DNA of 64,000 nt, taken from the NCBI GenBank assembly GCA_945787845.1, contig CALZJH010000003.1:310001-374000 (forward strand), in the 5' to 3' direction. The position numbers and the translations under genes are program-made. Position 1 is the first letter of the stretch, and every line of letters starts with the position of its first letter. The stretch comes from an uncultured Woeseiaceae bacterium. GTDB lineage: Bacteria; Pseudomonadota; Gammaproteobacteria; Steroidobacterales; Woeseiaceae. Below, piece by piece: positions 8,489 to 17,135 of this stretch. Below the pieces are notes generated by a model. The model did no database searches, was not told where the DNA came from, and worked only from the letters and a program-made list of their open reading frames with translations.

Positions 8489-9970
8489 ATGACAAAGCAT
8501 CATTATAGGAGTGCAGCAGGAGTTGCGCTGTTCATGGCAATGTTGTTGCCGGCGCACGGTATGGCGGCAGCGCCAAAAGAATGTCCGCCAGCACTGGCAG
8601 CCGATCAGCCGACGGTAGCGCAATCTATTGAGCAAGCCGACGTCAACAACGGCTCGCTCAGCTTCAAACAGATCAGCGATCACGGTGAGTTGCTCTTCGT
8701 CGCGAAGTTCAATACCTGTGACGGCCAGGGCCGTCCGGAAACCACGGGTGGCGGCGATTTCCGCATGGTGCCGACGATTTCAGAAGAAGGCGAATTCGTG
8801 AACGCGGGACAGCTTACCAAGCTCCGCACATCAGCGCCGGATTCAGACGCCTGTGCAGGTTGTCACAATGATCCTGCAGCAGGCGGTGCCGGCGATTTCG
8901 TAGCGAACGTATTCGTACTTGCCCAGACGCTCGATCCGGTGACCATGTCGGTCAGCCCGTCGCGCAGCAACAGCCGCAATACGCTGGGTATGCACGGCGC
9001 CGGTCCGATCGAGATGCTGGCTCGCGAAATGACCGGCGATCTGCAAGCGCAGTTCGCAGCGATCACAAGCGATGGCACCTACACGCTGTCCACCAAGGGC
9101 GTTGATTTCGAGATCGAAGTCGCGGGCGGAGTCGTCGTCGAGGCCGAAGGTATCGACCATGACCTGATCGTCAAGCCATTCCACCAGGCCGGCAAGGTGA
9201 TTTCATTGCGTGAATTTTCTGCCAATGCAATGAACCATCACCATGGCATGCAGGCGGAAGAGCGCTTTGACCTCAATCCTGCCAAAGGCTTCAACCCCGA
9301 CTTCGATAATGACGGTGTTGAGCGTGAGCTGACGTTGGGTGACCTGACCGCCATTTCGATCTGGCAGGCACAGCTAGGAACCCCGGGCCTTGTGAGACCA
9401 AATACGAAGCCCGAGCGTCAGCAGGTCCGCCACGGTATGCGGGTGTTTAACGACATTGGCTGCGGCAGCTGCCACACACCGGAAATGGCGCTCGAATCTC
9501 GCTACTTTGTTGAGCCGAACCCGTACAACCCGCCTGGCACCTGTGCCGGTGCCGCAGACGGTTGCCCGGAATACGCGTTTGACATGACGCAGGAAGGCGA
9601 CGGGCCGCGACTCAAGAAAGGGCCTGACGGCACTGCAATCGTTCGTGCCTACACGGACCTCAAGCGCCACAACCTTTGTGACGATCCGGGTCCCGACGCG
9701 ATTCGCTGGTTCTGCAACGAGCAGCTCGCGCAAGGCCGGCCGCACCAGGACGGCAAGCCCGGAACAGAGTACTTCCTGACACGCAAGCTCTGGGATGTCG
9801 GCAATACCGCACCGTACGGCCATCGCGGTGATCTGACCACGATTACAGAAGCCATCCTCATGCACGGTGGTGAGGGTCGCGTTTCACGTGACGCGTTTGC
9901 TTCGATGCCTGTCGATGACCAGGCTGCCCTGGTCACGTTCCTGAAGTCGCTTCAGGTTCGAACCGACTAA
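8489..9970 (+). CDS. Secreted di-heme cytochrome c, DUF1111/di-heme oxidoreductase type
   Basis: The 493-residue precursor begins with a signal peptide (hydrophobic core GVALFMAMLLPAHGMAA). Two c-heme sites are present: CAGCH at 122-126, followed by NDPAAGGAG as in DUF1111 proteins, and CGSCH at 325-329. The C-terminal part LWDVGNTAPYGHRGDLTTI matches the family's closing segment. It should be periplasmic and act in electron transfer or peroxide/thiol redox chemistry. The family function is poorly defined. I choose ATG 8489 because it gives a clean signal peptide and GGAGG and AGGGG lie upstream; an ATG at 8471 adds six polar residues. A strong hairpin follows the stop. Confidence 0.85.
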   Translation: MTKHHYRSAAGVALFMAMLLPAHGMAAAPKECPPALAADQPTVAQSIEQADVNNGSLSFKQISDHGELLFVAKFNTCDGQGRPETTGGGDFRMVPTISEEGEFVNAGQLTKLRTSAPDSDACAGCHNDPAAGGAGDFVANVFVLAQTLDPVTMSVSPSRSNSRNTLGMHGAGPIEMLAREMTGDLQAQFAAITSDGTYTLSTKGVDFEIEVAGGVVVEAEGIDHDLIVKPFHQAGKVISLREFSANAMNHHHGMQAEERFDLNPAKGFNPDFDNDGVERELTLGDLTAISIWQAQLGTPGLVRPNTKPERQQVRHGMRVFNDIGCGSCHTPEMALESRYFVEPNPYNPPGTCAGAADGCPEYAFDMTQEGDGPRLKKGPDGTAIVRAYTDLKRHNLCDDPGPDAIRWFCNEQLAQGRPHQDGKPGTEYFLTRKLWDVGNTAPYGHRGDLTTITEAILMHGGEGRVSRDAFASMPVDDQAALVTFLKSLQVRTD

Positions 9971-9996
9971 ATCGTCGTATAATCAGGCTGTCAATC

Positions 9997-10032
9997 GACG
10001 CCGGGTATCGATCTTCTTCGATACCCGGCGTC
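9997..10032 (+). terminator. Strong hairpin after the di-heme cytochrome gene
   Basis: A perfect 15-base-pair stem (GACGCCGGGTATCGA at 9997-10011 with its complement at 10018-10032) closes a six-base loop, 26 bases after the stop codon. The sequence after it (ATCATTCT) is only moderately T-rich, so it may act as a terminator or as a 3' end stabiliser. It separates the cytochrome from the downstream lipoprotein gene. Confidence 0.65.
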
Positions 10033-10050
10033 ATCATTCTGAGGCCTCAC

Positions 10051-10602
10051 ATGGTATCGCCAAGACCGTACATACTCGTGGCGCTGTTGTCGGTGGCCCT
10101 GATCGGGGGCTGCGGCAAAGCACGAAAGGAATATGAGCGGCAGCTCGACATGTGCTCGGCCGGCGAAAATAACGGTGTCCTCACAGCCGCGTCCGAAGGC
10201 TGTGGCAGTGCACTCGCTATCGCCCGGCGACACGATTTCCCGCCCGATGAGATTAGTGATCTGTCCTATCGTCTGGGGCAGATAGAAAGAAAGCAGGGGC
10301 GCTTCGACGAAGCCGAGGTCCTGTTGCAGGCATCGCTCGACTACGAGTCTCAGATCGATGCTCCGGCCGGCGTAGCCAGCCGTCTCGTGGAACTCGCAAT
10401 CAGCCTCGCGGGCCAGAATCGCTGGGAGGAGGGTGCAAAGCTACTCGATCGTGCGGAGCCCTACGTCCGCAGCCTTGCCGGCGACGAACGAAAAGCCGCT
10501 GTAAACACGCTGCGTGGCTATGCCGCGCAGCTTCGAAAGAGGGGCGACGGCGAAACGGCCACCCGTTTTACCGCGTTGGCGCTCGAACTCGACGATGCAT
10601 GA
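10051..10602 (+). CDS. Small TPR lipoprotein
   Basis: This 183-residue protein has a lipoprotein signal, with lipobox ALIGGC and the acylated cysteine at residue 21. The rest is helical with two to three TPR-like units (for example YRLGQIERKQGRFDEAEVLL and WEEGAKLLDRAEPYV). Anchored in the outer or inner membrane and facing the periplasm, it is probably a protein-protein adaptor. GAGG lies six bases before the ATG. It stands between two cytochrome genes, but no specific partner can be named. Confidence 0.75.
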   Translation: MVSPRPYILVALLSVALIGGCGKARKEYERQLDMCSAGENNGVLTAASEGCGSALAIARRHDFPPDEISDLSYRLGQIERKQGRFDEAEVLLQASLDYESQIDAPAGVASRLVELAISLAGQNRWEEGAKLLDRAEPYVRSLAGDERKAAVNTLRGYAAQLRKRGDGETATRFTALALELDDA

Positions 10603-10705
10603 GGGTTCAATTTCCGTCACCCAGTCAATTCCTGTCGAATCACTTTACAAAACCCCGAGTAGACCCGGTCTAACGTGCCCTAAGGTTATGTAAATAGGGT
10701 AATTG

Positions 10706-10733
10706 TTGCATTCGGTACAGTTTTTGCTATTAG
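10706..10733 (+). promoter_or_regulatory. Candidate sigma-70 promoter for the cytochrome gene at 10823
   Basis: TTGCAT (10706-10711) and TATTAG (10728-10733) are separated by 16 bases, and TG at 10725-10726 makes an extended -10. Transcription would start near 10740, giving a leader of about 80 bases that contains the hairpin at 10768-10792. Confidence 0.4.
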
Positions 10734-10756
10734 AGTCCTGACACACGTTGTAATAC

Positions 10757-10792
10757 AAAAAAAAGAGGCCCCGTGGCGCTCCCGGTCGGGGC
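10757..10792 (-). terminator. Intrinsic-terminator-like structure facing leftward
   Basis: On the minus strand, GCCCCG (10792-10787) pairs with CGGGGC (10773-10768), and the stem is followed after CTC by eight T residues (10764-10757). That is the form of a Rho-independent terminator directed away from the downstream cytochrome gene. On the plus strand it is a leader hairpin just before the ribosome-binding region. Which strand matters is unknown. Confidence 0.45.
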
Positions 10793-10822
10793 TCCAATAA
10801 CAACAACGAAAGGGGCTATATC

Positions 10823-12523
10823 ATGTTCCGAAGACACTCACGCTGGCTCACAGCGCTCTTTATCTCGTCCGGTCTCGTTGGCGTCTCGGCGTCGGCGCAG
10901 TCCATCACGGCCGAGGAAGCGGCACTTATAGACGAAGGCTTCAGAGTCTTCACCGAAGAAACTTTTGAAGGTAACGGCAGAACCTGCGGCACCTGTCATG
11001 TGCCTGAGACGCAATACACGATCGGGCCGGATGACATCAGAACGATGAGCGGCGAGGCGCTGGATCTCGTTCTCGCGAGCAACGTGCCCGGCCTGGAAAA
11101 TCCGACGCTCGTCGAAGAACTCGCCATCTTCAACACGGGCCCTGGTGTCGCAACCGAGGAGTTTCCCGAAGGCCCGTTTCGCTCACCACAGCAGATAGGC
11201 GGACTGCCGTCGACGACACTTGATTTCTTTGGCGTGCGCCAGATGCTCGGATGGGATGGCACGGGCTCGCCGTCCGGCGGATTCCATCATGGAAATGTTG
11301 ACGGGAATGCCGACGGCACGATTAGAGCGTTCGCTAACGGCGCCATTGCCCAGCACGCGACCAGGAGTCTCGATCGAATTGCAAAGACGACGGCATGCCC
11401 GGAACTGGACGTCAATGACGCGGATGCGGTTTGCAATGAGCCTTATGACTTCCGGTTTGCAACGGACGCCGAGCTCAACGCGCTGGACGCGTTCCAACGC
11501 TGGCTTGGACGCAGGCCCGCTGAGGGCACACCGGCGTGCGGTTCGTCGTCTGCGGGTAGCGCACTGTGCACGGATGAATACATCGCGGCGCTCGATTCGG
11601 GCAGCAAGGGCGAATACACATTGGTTGCTTTCGACCCGACCGTCCTGCAGTCCGGACCCGCGGATCACGAGTTGATCTTCAATGACCCAATGGTGTCGCT
11701 CGGTCGGGATATCTACCAGAGTGACGAAGCCAGCTGCTTCCTTTGCCATCAGAACGGCGGCGCCCATTTCGGCAACAACGGTCGTCCACACGGCAACCTG
11801 ACCCGTGACCAGGGGCTCGACGAGTTCCGTTTCGACCTCAGCGAAGAGACGGGTATCAATATCCCGGCCGACCCGGGCGATCCATTCGGACCGCCGGGAC
11901 AGCAGCGCATGAACGTGCAGTCGCTGATCGAGGCACCGCGGCGTGAACATTTCGCGCACAACAACTCTATCATCGGCTTCGAGGCAATGGTTGCGGAGGG
12001 CTTCCACAAGCCGTTCGTGCGGGACCTGGATCCCGAGCTCGGCTGTGCGGGTACCGGTGTCATTGGCACGGGTTCCCCGGGTCGCGAAGGTCTGGTCGGT
12101 ACATCCAACCAGAATCACGCGGACACAGAAGAGTGCCTTGAGGAAGCCTGGGGCGACAACGCCGTGAACAACCTGGCCGGATTCCTACGCGCGCTGAGCG
12201 CTTGGTATGCACTGCGCGATGTTGAGCGTCTTGTCAGCGAAACCTGCGATCGCATGGATCTTGGTGTGTCCACCGATGTATCTGTGTTGGAAGCGGACTT
12301 CGCGCTTGAGAATGTGGCCAACGTCATTCGTGATTCACGTGCAGTGCCGAAGCCGCACGCGTTTATGACCGGGCAGGCGACCCAGTTGCAGCAGAAGCTG
12401 AGGCAAGGCGCAGGCCGGCAAGACAAGGCCCTGCTCAAGTCTGTTTTCGACGAGGCACAGAGTCTCCGCGACCAGATCGCAACAACAACCCAGGAAGGCC
12501 CCAGGACATCCGCTTGCGACTAA
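10823..12523 (+). CDS. Secreted multi-heme (two CxxCH) cytochrome c
   Basis: The 566-residue precursor has a signal peptide ending near SASAQS. Heme-attachment sites are CGTCH at 55-59 and CFLCH at 305-309. The second is followed by QNGGAHFGNNGRPHGN, and LEAPRREHFAHNNSI-type sequence (IEAPRREHFAHNNS) lies near residue 375. It loosely resembles MauG/di-heme peroxidase proteins, with two heme domains and a long helical C-terminus, but the fold assignment is uncertain. It would be periplasmic. AAAGGGG lies before the ATG. A promoter and a leader hairpin precede it, so it appears to have its own transcript. Confidence 0.78.
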   Translation: MFRRHSRWLTALFISSGLVGVSASAQSITAEEAALIDEGFRVFTEETFEGNGRTCGTCHVPETQYTIGPDDIRTMSGEALDLVLASNVPGLENPTLVEELAIFNTGPGVATEEFPEGPFRSPQQIGGLPSTTLDFFGVRQMLGWDGTGSPSGGFHHGNVDGNADGTIRAFANGAIAQHATRSLDRIAKTTACPELDVNDADAVCNEPYDFRFATDAELNALDAFQRWLGRRPAEGTPACGSSSAGSALCTDEYIAALDSGSKGEYTLVAFDPTVLQSGPADHELIFNDPMVSLGRDIYQSDEASCFLCHQNGGAHFGNNGRPHGNLTRDQGLDEFRFDLSEETGINIPADPGDPFGPPGQQRMNVQSLIEAPRREHFAHNNSIIGFEAMVAEGFHKPFVRDLDPELGCAGTGVIGTGSPGREGLVGTSNQNHADTEECLEEAWGDNAVNNLAGFLRALSAWYALRDVERLVSETCDRMDLGVSTDVSVLEADFALENVANVIRDSRAVPKPHAFMTGQATQLQQKLRQGAGRQDKALLKSVFDEAQSLRDQIATTTQEGPRTSACD

Positions 12524-12530
12524 CGGGTCG

Positions 12531-15500
12531 CTAGCGAAAGTAGGGTCGCTCGGTGATAAACAGCAGTCGCTTTGCGCCCTCGCGCCATTCCGACGGTGCG
12601 CGTGCGCCTAATGCAACGACACCGGCGGCGTAGGCTGCGCCTCGGGTGCCCGAGCGCGTGCCACGCAGAGCGTTCTCGGCCGCGCTGATGTTCGGCAGGC
12701 TCGCGAAGAATTCGCGGGCTATTGCTGCGTCGGCGCCGAGCACGACATCTGCGGTGTCGAACAGTTCTTCGACGGGACGCCCCTGGCGCATGGCGAAGCC
12801 AATCGCGGTCCAGATGGAATCCCGACTGATCCCCTGGTTGGGCCCCAGTTCCAGGGCGGCCGCGATCATCACATCGCTGGCACCGTCCGACGCGGCAGCC
12901 ATACGCAGCAGCTCGTCGGTCAGCGCATCAGTTGCCTGCGCCTCGGCAATGGCGCCTACGGGGTCGCCCTCCAACAGCCGCTGGTAGGGGGCGAGCCCGG
13001 GCGCGGCCTGGGTTTCGCCGCTTTGCAGCATGGCCTGCATTTGCAGCCATGGCGTCATTGACGCGACATCGGAGAAGTCCGCGTCTGTCCCTTGTGCCAT
13101 GCGACGGGCGCGTGCGATTTCATCGGCATACACAACGCGCATAGCGGCATTGGCCTCGTAGGCGGACTCCCAGGCGGCGATAGCCCGTTCCCATTGTCCG
13201 GTTTCGGCGAACTCGTAGCCTGCTGCGCCGGCAACCCACGGGTTGTCGGGCGATACCGAGTACAGGTTCAAAAAGGGCGTCGAGGACGTGTCATCGTGCG
13301 CAACGCAGCGGCTTGCGAGGTACTGCCAGTCAGTGTTGTCTGGCAATGCAGCCGCCTGCGCAGTATGGCGCTCGCAGACCGCGTCGCGGGTTTCGTCCGA
13401 CGCCGCCATGTCCTGCTCGAAACGCAAGGAAAGCACTTCGTCGGGGTCGCGCTGCAGGCGCCGCGCAAGCACCTCGTCAAAGCGATCGGTATTGGCAGCC
13501 AGCGTCAGCCAGAGAGTGGTGTAGGACGCGTTGGGATGATCCCACCGCGCGTGGTTGAGAATCGTCTCGTCGTTCACCTCGCCGCCCGGGAAATAGTCCT
13601 CGAGGTAGCGCGGGTCAACGTCGGGGAACCCGCTCAGTACCGACCGCGAACCGCCGCTGCCGGAGGTGTTGATCGATTCGGGCGGTTCCTCGAACACGTG
13701 ATCGACATTGGCGGTGAGCCAGGACCTGGCCCCCAGGTATTCAGGCGGCGACTCCCCGGTTGAGCCGTACACGGCTTTCCAGCGAACGAGTGGCATCGCG
13801 CTGGCGACGTTGTACACGTAGGCGCTGAAGGAATTCGATGCATCGACCTCAAGCGTTTCGACAAGCATGCCGTCGCGCGTATGCGTCTCGATAACGAGGT
13901 CTGGCGATGTGCTGACAGACAGCTCGGCTGAGCTCAGCGGCGCGACCGAAACCGATTCATCGAGTGCGGTGACCGTGACCGCCGTGGCCAGGCCGTTATA
14001 GACGGTGATGTCTGCACCGCTTGATGTGTACATTCCGGCACCCAGCAGACCGCCGACAATAGTCGTTGCTACGCCAAACCGCGCCAGGGCAGGGAAGAAC
14101 CCGGTCGCGGTCTGGAAGCGGTCCCAGAGACCGAGACGTCGCTGCAATTTGCGCTCGGTGTTGGGCAGCAGGACAGGATATTGCGCGGGAATGCCGCCCG
14201 GGGACGGTGCCGGCCCGGGATCCGTTCCGGCCGTCGCCGCGGATTCGATGCTGGCCTCTGCGGCCAACAGCGTTTCGAGCGTCTCGGCCTGGAGCGCACC
14301 CAGTGCGTTCTGGTAATAGCCCATCCAGCCTTCGGCGGCACCAAGCCAGTCGCCGAGATTGTCCTTGCTCGGTTCCGGCAGGTTGAATTCTTCCTTGAGC
14401 AGCGCGCCCCAGCTTGCCACGCCGAGATCCTTCGCAATATCGCTCGACAGCTGCACGTCGGGAGTGGCTGTGTTGATGCTCGCGAGCACCGCATGCAGGT
14501 CTTTCGCGACGGCCAGCAATTGCTTCACCTCGCCACTGCTTATTTTCCCGTCGGCCGTGACGACGGCCCAGAGATTGGCGAGGCGACCCTGGACGTCCGC
14601 GAGGTTGGCGCAAGAGTGGTCCGCATAGTGAAGCAGCCGCACCAGGCCGGTGTGATACGCCTGCCAGTCACCGCCGAGACTTGCCGCGGCCGCGTTGTGT
14701 ACGCCACGAACTTTGCGATCGTGCTCGCACAAAGTCCGACGAGCCTCGTCACACTCAGCACGTGTTTCCTCGATCGCGTCGGGCAGGTCCTTGCGTTTCA
14801 ATATGACGCCACGATGCCGGATGATGCCGTCGGGCGGCTCCAGCAGGCCATCGCGCAATGCACGCAGCGTTTCCTTTTCCTGTTCCAGGTTGCGCCAGTG
14901 CTCGAAGCGTTCCGAAAGATCCGGCGGGTACAGCGCGGCGAAGTGTTGCTGCACGGACAGCGACGGGTCGGCAGGGCCAATCGCCTCGTCGGCGCTCGCG
15001 AATTCGCGTACGACGGAGCGACCCATGTAGCTCCCGCGATAGCGCCGGTCGAAGATCTTCTTGGTGTACTGCTGCGTCACGAGCGACACGGATTCGGTCA
15101 CGGGCGATTTTTGCAGCTGCGGCGCGTCGGGTCCCTGGCTCAGCAGGTGCTCGGTCATGCGTTCGCGCAGCTGCTGCGGGTTCTTGAATACCTCCCAGGC
15201 CGGGCGCTCGTCGATGTCCGCGGGAATGTACTGTTTCTTCGCGTTGTTCTCGCGGTCGTGATTGGGTGGATGCGTCGACCACATTTTGGGCGGTTGCGCA
15301 TCTTCGGCGTCGAATACCCGGTGGCCTTCACGGTCACCCTCCGGCAGCGCCGGCGGGCAGTCGTAGTTCTCGTCATCGAGAATGTCCTTCATGCGCTGTG
15401 TGACAATCTTCTGGATAACGAAGATGTCCGAGACGGCGCGACCGGCGGCGAGCTCCTGACCGGCGAAGCCCAATGCACGATCCCAGGCGTCGTCCGCAGC

Positions 15501-16352
15501 GCCCAGTCGATGCAGTGCATGCACCAGCGCGTCGCTTCCGGTCAGCGACACCGACACCATGTCGGCATGGAATTCCATTTCTCGAGAGAGGGATCGCTGT
15601 GCGAGTACAACGAGGCTGAACGCGCTATCGAGTAAAGCGCGCAGCGCCCAGACGATGAGACGCAACAACCAGCCGATCCAGGCGATGCGGATGTCGATGC
15701 TGGACAGGCCGACGAGGAAGCGATCCAGGATGTCGCGCTGGTAGATGATGTGCGTCGCAATCTGTTGCGCAACATACACCCAGCGTCCGACGGCCATCGA
15801 GCCCTGCCGAAAATGCCCGAACTCGTGCGCGAGAACGGCTTTGAACTCACCCAGGTTGAGGCCGTTGACGAGGGCCAGGCCAATTTCGAGGTTTTTCTTT
15901 GACGGGAAGATCAGGTTCAGGAGCGTCAGGTCATAAAAAACCGCCGCGTTGACGCGGCCGGACAGGAATACCCGGTGCGGCCGGGGCGCACCGGCTTCGT
16001 CGGCGAGCCGGTACAGGAACTCGAAGAGCTGCGGTTCCTCCTCCGCCGTGACCTCGACATCGTTGACTTCACCGCCACGATTGACAAAGAACAGGGCCTT
16101 CGCGAGGAAAACAGTGAGAAACGCCGCCGCGGCTGCGAACCCGTAGCCGACCCAGGCGCCTTGCTCGACAGCCGCTGCATTGACGAAATAGTCGTAAGCG
16201 GTCCAGGCGAACCAGCCTGTGAGCGAGAGATACAGCGCTATAAACAAGAGGAGGCTTAGCAGCGCAACTTTGGCCTGCCGCTTGTAAGCCGGGCCCGGGG
16301 CAGTCAGGTCCTGGGCAACCGGGGCGGGGCCTGGCGGGTACAGATTGTCCAT
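12531..16352 (-). CDS. Giant M48-family membrane metalloprotease
   Basis: The 1273-residue protein starts with a proline-rich cytoplasmic stretch and membrane helices at about 30-52 and 68-90. An M48 peptidase domain follows, with the zinc motif HEFGH (176-180) and the third ligand region EMEFHAD (258-264), with further hydrophobic segments between them. After the protease there is a long charged helical region, another membrane helix near 750-775, and a large C-terminal part with TPR-like repeats that is probably extracytoplasmic. Typical M48 proteins (HtpX, BepA) have 290-490 residues, so most of this protein is extra. It may serve in membrane or envelope protein quality control. The gene converges on the cytochrome gene, with seven bases between stops. 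Confidence 0.85.
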   Translation of the reverse strand: MDNLYPPGPAPVAQDLTAPGPAYKRQAKVALLSLLLFIALYLSLTGWFAWTAYDYFVNAAAVEQGAWVGYGFAAAAAFLTVFLAKALFFVNRGGEVNDVEVTAEEEPQLFEFLYRLADEAGAPRPHRVFLSGRVNAAVFYDLTLLNLIFPSKKNLEIGLALVNGLNLGEFKAVLAHEFGHFRQGSMAVGRWVYVAQQIATHIIYQRDILDRFLVGLSSIDIRIAWIGWLLRLIVWALRALLDSAFSLVVLAQRSLSREMEFHADMVSVSLTGSDALVHALHRLGAADDAWDRALGFAGQELAAGRAVSDIFVIQKIVTQRMKDILDDENYDCPPALPEGDREGHRVFDAEDAQPPKMWSTHPPNHDRENNAKKQYIPADIDERPAWEVFKNPQQLRERMTEHLLSQGPDAPQLQKSPVTESVSLVTQQYTKKIFDRRYRGSYMGRSVVREFASADEAIGPADPSLSVQQHFAALYPPDLSERFEHWRNLEQEKETLRALRDGLLEPPDGIIRHRGVILKRKDLPDAIEETRAECDEARRTLCEHDRKVRGVHNAAAASLGGDWQAYHTGLVRLLHYADHSCANLADVQGRLANLWAVVTADGKISSGEVKQLLAVAKDLHAVLASINTATPDVQLSSDIAKDLGVASWGALLKEEFNLPEPSKDNLGDWLGAAEGWMGYYQNALGALQAETLETLLAAEASIESAATAGTDPGPAPSPGGIPAQYPVLLPNTERKLQRRLGLWDRFQTATGFFPALARFGVATTIVGGLLGAGMYTSSGADITVYNGLATAVTVTALDESVSVAPLSSAELSVSTSPDLVIETHTRDGMLVETLEVDASNSFSAYVYNVASAMPLVRWKAVYGSTGESPPEYLGARSWLTANVDHVFEEPPESINTSGSGGSRSVLSGFPDVDPRYLEDYFPGGEVNDETILNHARWDHPNASYTTLWLTLAANTDRFDEVLARRLQRDPDEVLSLRFEQDMAASDETRDAVCERHTAQAAALPDNTDWQYLASRCVAHDDTSSTPFLNLYSVSPDNPWVAGAAGYEFAETGQWERAIAAWESAYEANAAMRVVYADEIARARRMAQGTDADFSDVASMTPWLQMQAMLQSGETQAAPGLAPYQRLLEGDPVGAIAEAQATDALTDELLRMAAASDGASDVMIAAALELGPNQGISRDSIWTAIGFAMRQGRPVEELFDTADVVLGADAAIAREFFASLPNISAAENALRGTRSGTRGAAYAAGVVALGARAPSEWREGAKRLLFITERPYFR

Positions 16353-16411
16353 AGTTTACTCCTGATGACGCCTGAGGATACCCTAGGGGCTGCGTGGGTC
16401 GGAGTGATGCA

Positions 16412-17020
16412 ATGCATAATTCTGTAATTCTGTGGGTCTCTGCCTTTCTTGTCGCCGGCTGCGCGTCAGACGCAGCCTACGATCCGCTCGACGATTACGA
16501 GGAACTGGAGGGAGCGACGGTGATCGACGCACCGGGCCCCGAAGCCGGTCGCTATTCACCCATCGATCGCGACATGATCGATCGTGGCGAGTACCTCGTC
16601 GAACTGCTTGCCTGCGGATCGTGCCATACGAACGGGGCGTTCGATGGTGTCCCGGACATGAGTCGGCCGCTGGCCGGTTCCGACACCGGCATCGCCTGGA
16701 CCAGCCCGCTGCAATCGGAACACCCGGGTGTTGTTTACCCACCGAATATCACGCCCGACGAAGACACCGGTATCGGCAGGTGGAGCGACGCTCAGATCGC
16801 GAATGCGGTGCGTGCCGGCGTCGGCCGGCACGGCGGTCGGCGGCTGGTGACGATGCCCTGGTTGGGCTACGCGAAAATGACCGACGACGATGTCGACGCG
16901 ATCGTCCTGTATTTGCGCAGCATCAAGCCGATTAAACATAAGGTCCCCGATCGGGTAGAAGTGGGCGAGAAAGCCCACAAACCGTTCGTATATTTCGGTG
17001 TTTATCGCAGTAAACGCTGA
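16412..17020 (+). CDS. Cytochrome c lipoprotein
   Basis: A 202-residue precursor with lipobox LVAGC near residue 17, so it is probably lipid-anchored. One heme site CGSCH lies at 68-72. A distal methionine is likely in the TMPWLGYAKMTDDDV segment, followed by a typical C-terminal helix DVDAIVLYLRSIKP. It is close to the class I cytochrome domains of alcohol or aldehyde dehydrogenase cytochrome subunits. It likely passes electrons from a periplasmic dehydrogenase to the terminal chain; no dehydrogenase is adjacent. Start ATG 16412 has GGAG eight bases upstream; the ATG at 16394 would spoil the signal peptide. It is transcribed divergently from the M48 gene. Confidence 0.88.
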   Translation: MHNSVILWVSAFLVAGCASDAAYDPLDDYEELEGATVIDAPGPEAGRYSPIDRDMIDRGEYLVELLACGSCHTNGAFDGVPDMSRPLAGSDTGIAWTSPLQSEHPGVVYPPNITPDEDTGIGRWSDAQIANAVRAGVGRHGGRRLVTMPWLGYAKMTDDDVDAIVLYLRSIKPIKHKVPDRVEVGEKAHKPFVYFGVYRSKR

Positions 17021-17135
17021 CAACCTGTTGCCATTTAGAGACATCTTTACGACGCCGCATTTTTGCGCGACAGTAGTCGGGCAGGCAGCCGAAACAGGCA
17101 GTCAATAAAAACTATCTCCGGACCTTGGGCAGCAC

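Noticed and set aside
14181..15635. Rightward frame of 484 codons opposite the M48 gene
   Set aside because: The M48 gene on the other strand has recognised motifs across the same bases; the opposite frame has none and reads as low-complexity Arg/Gly-rich shadow.
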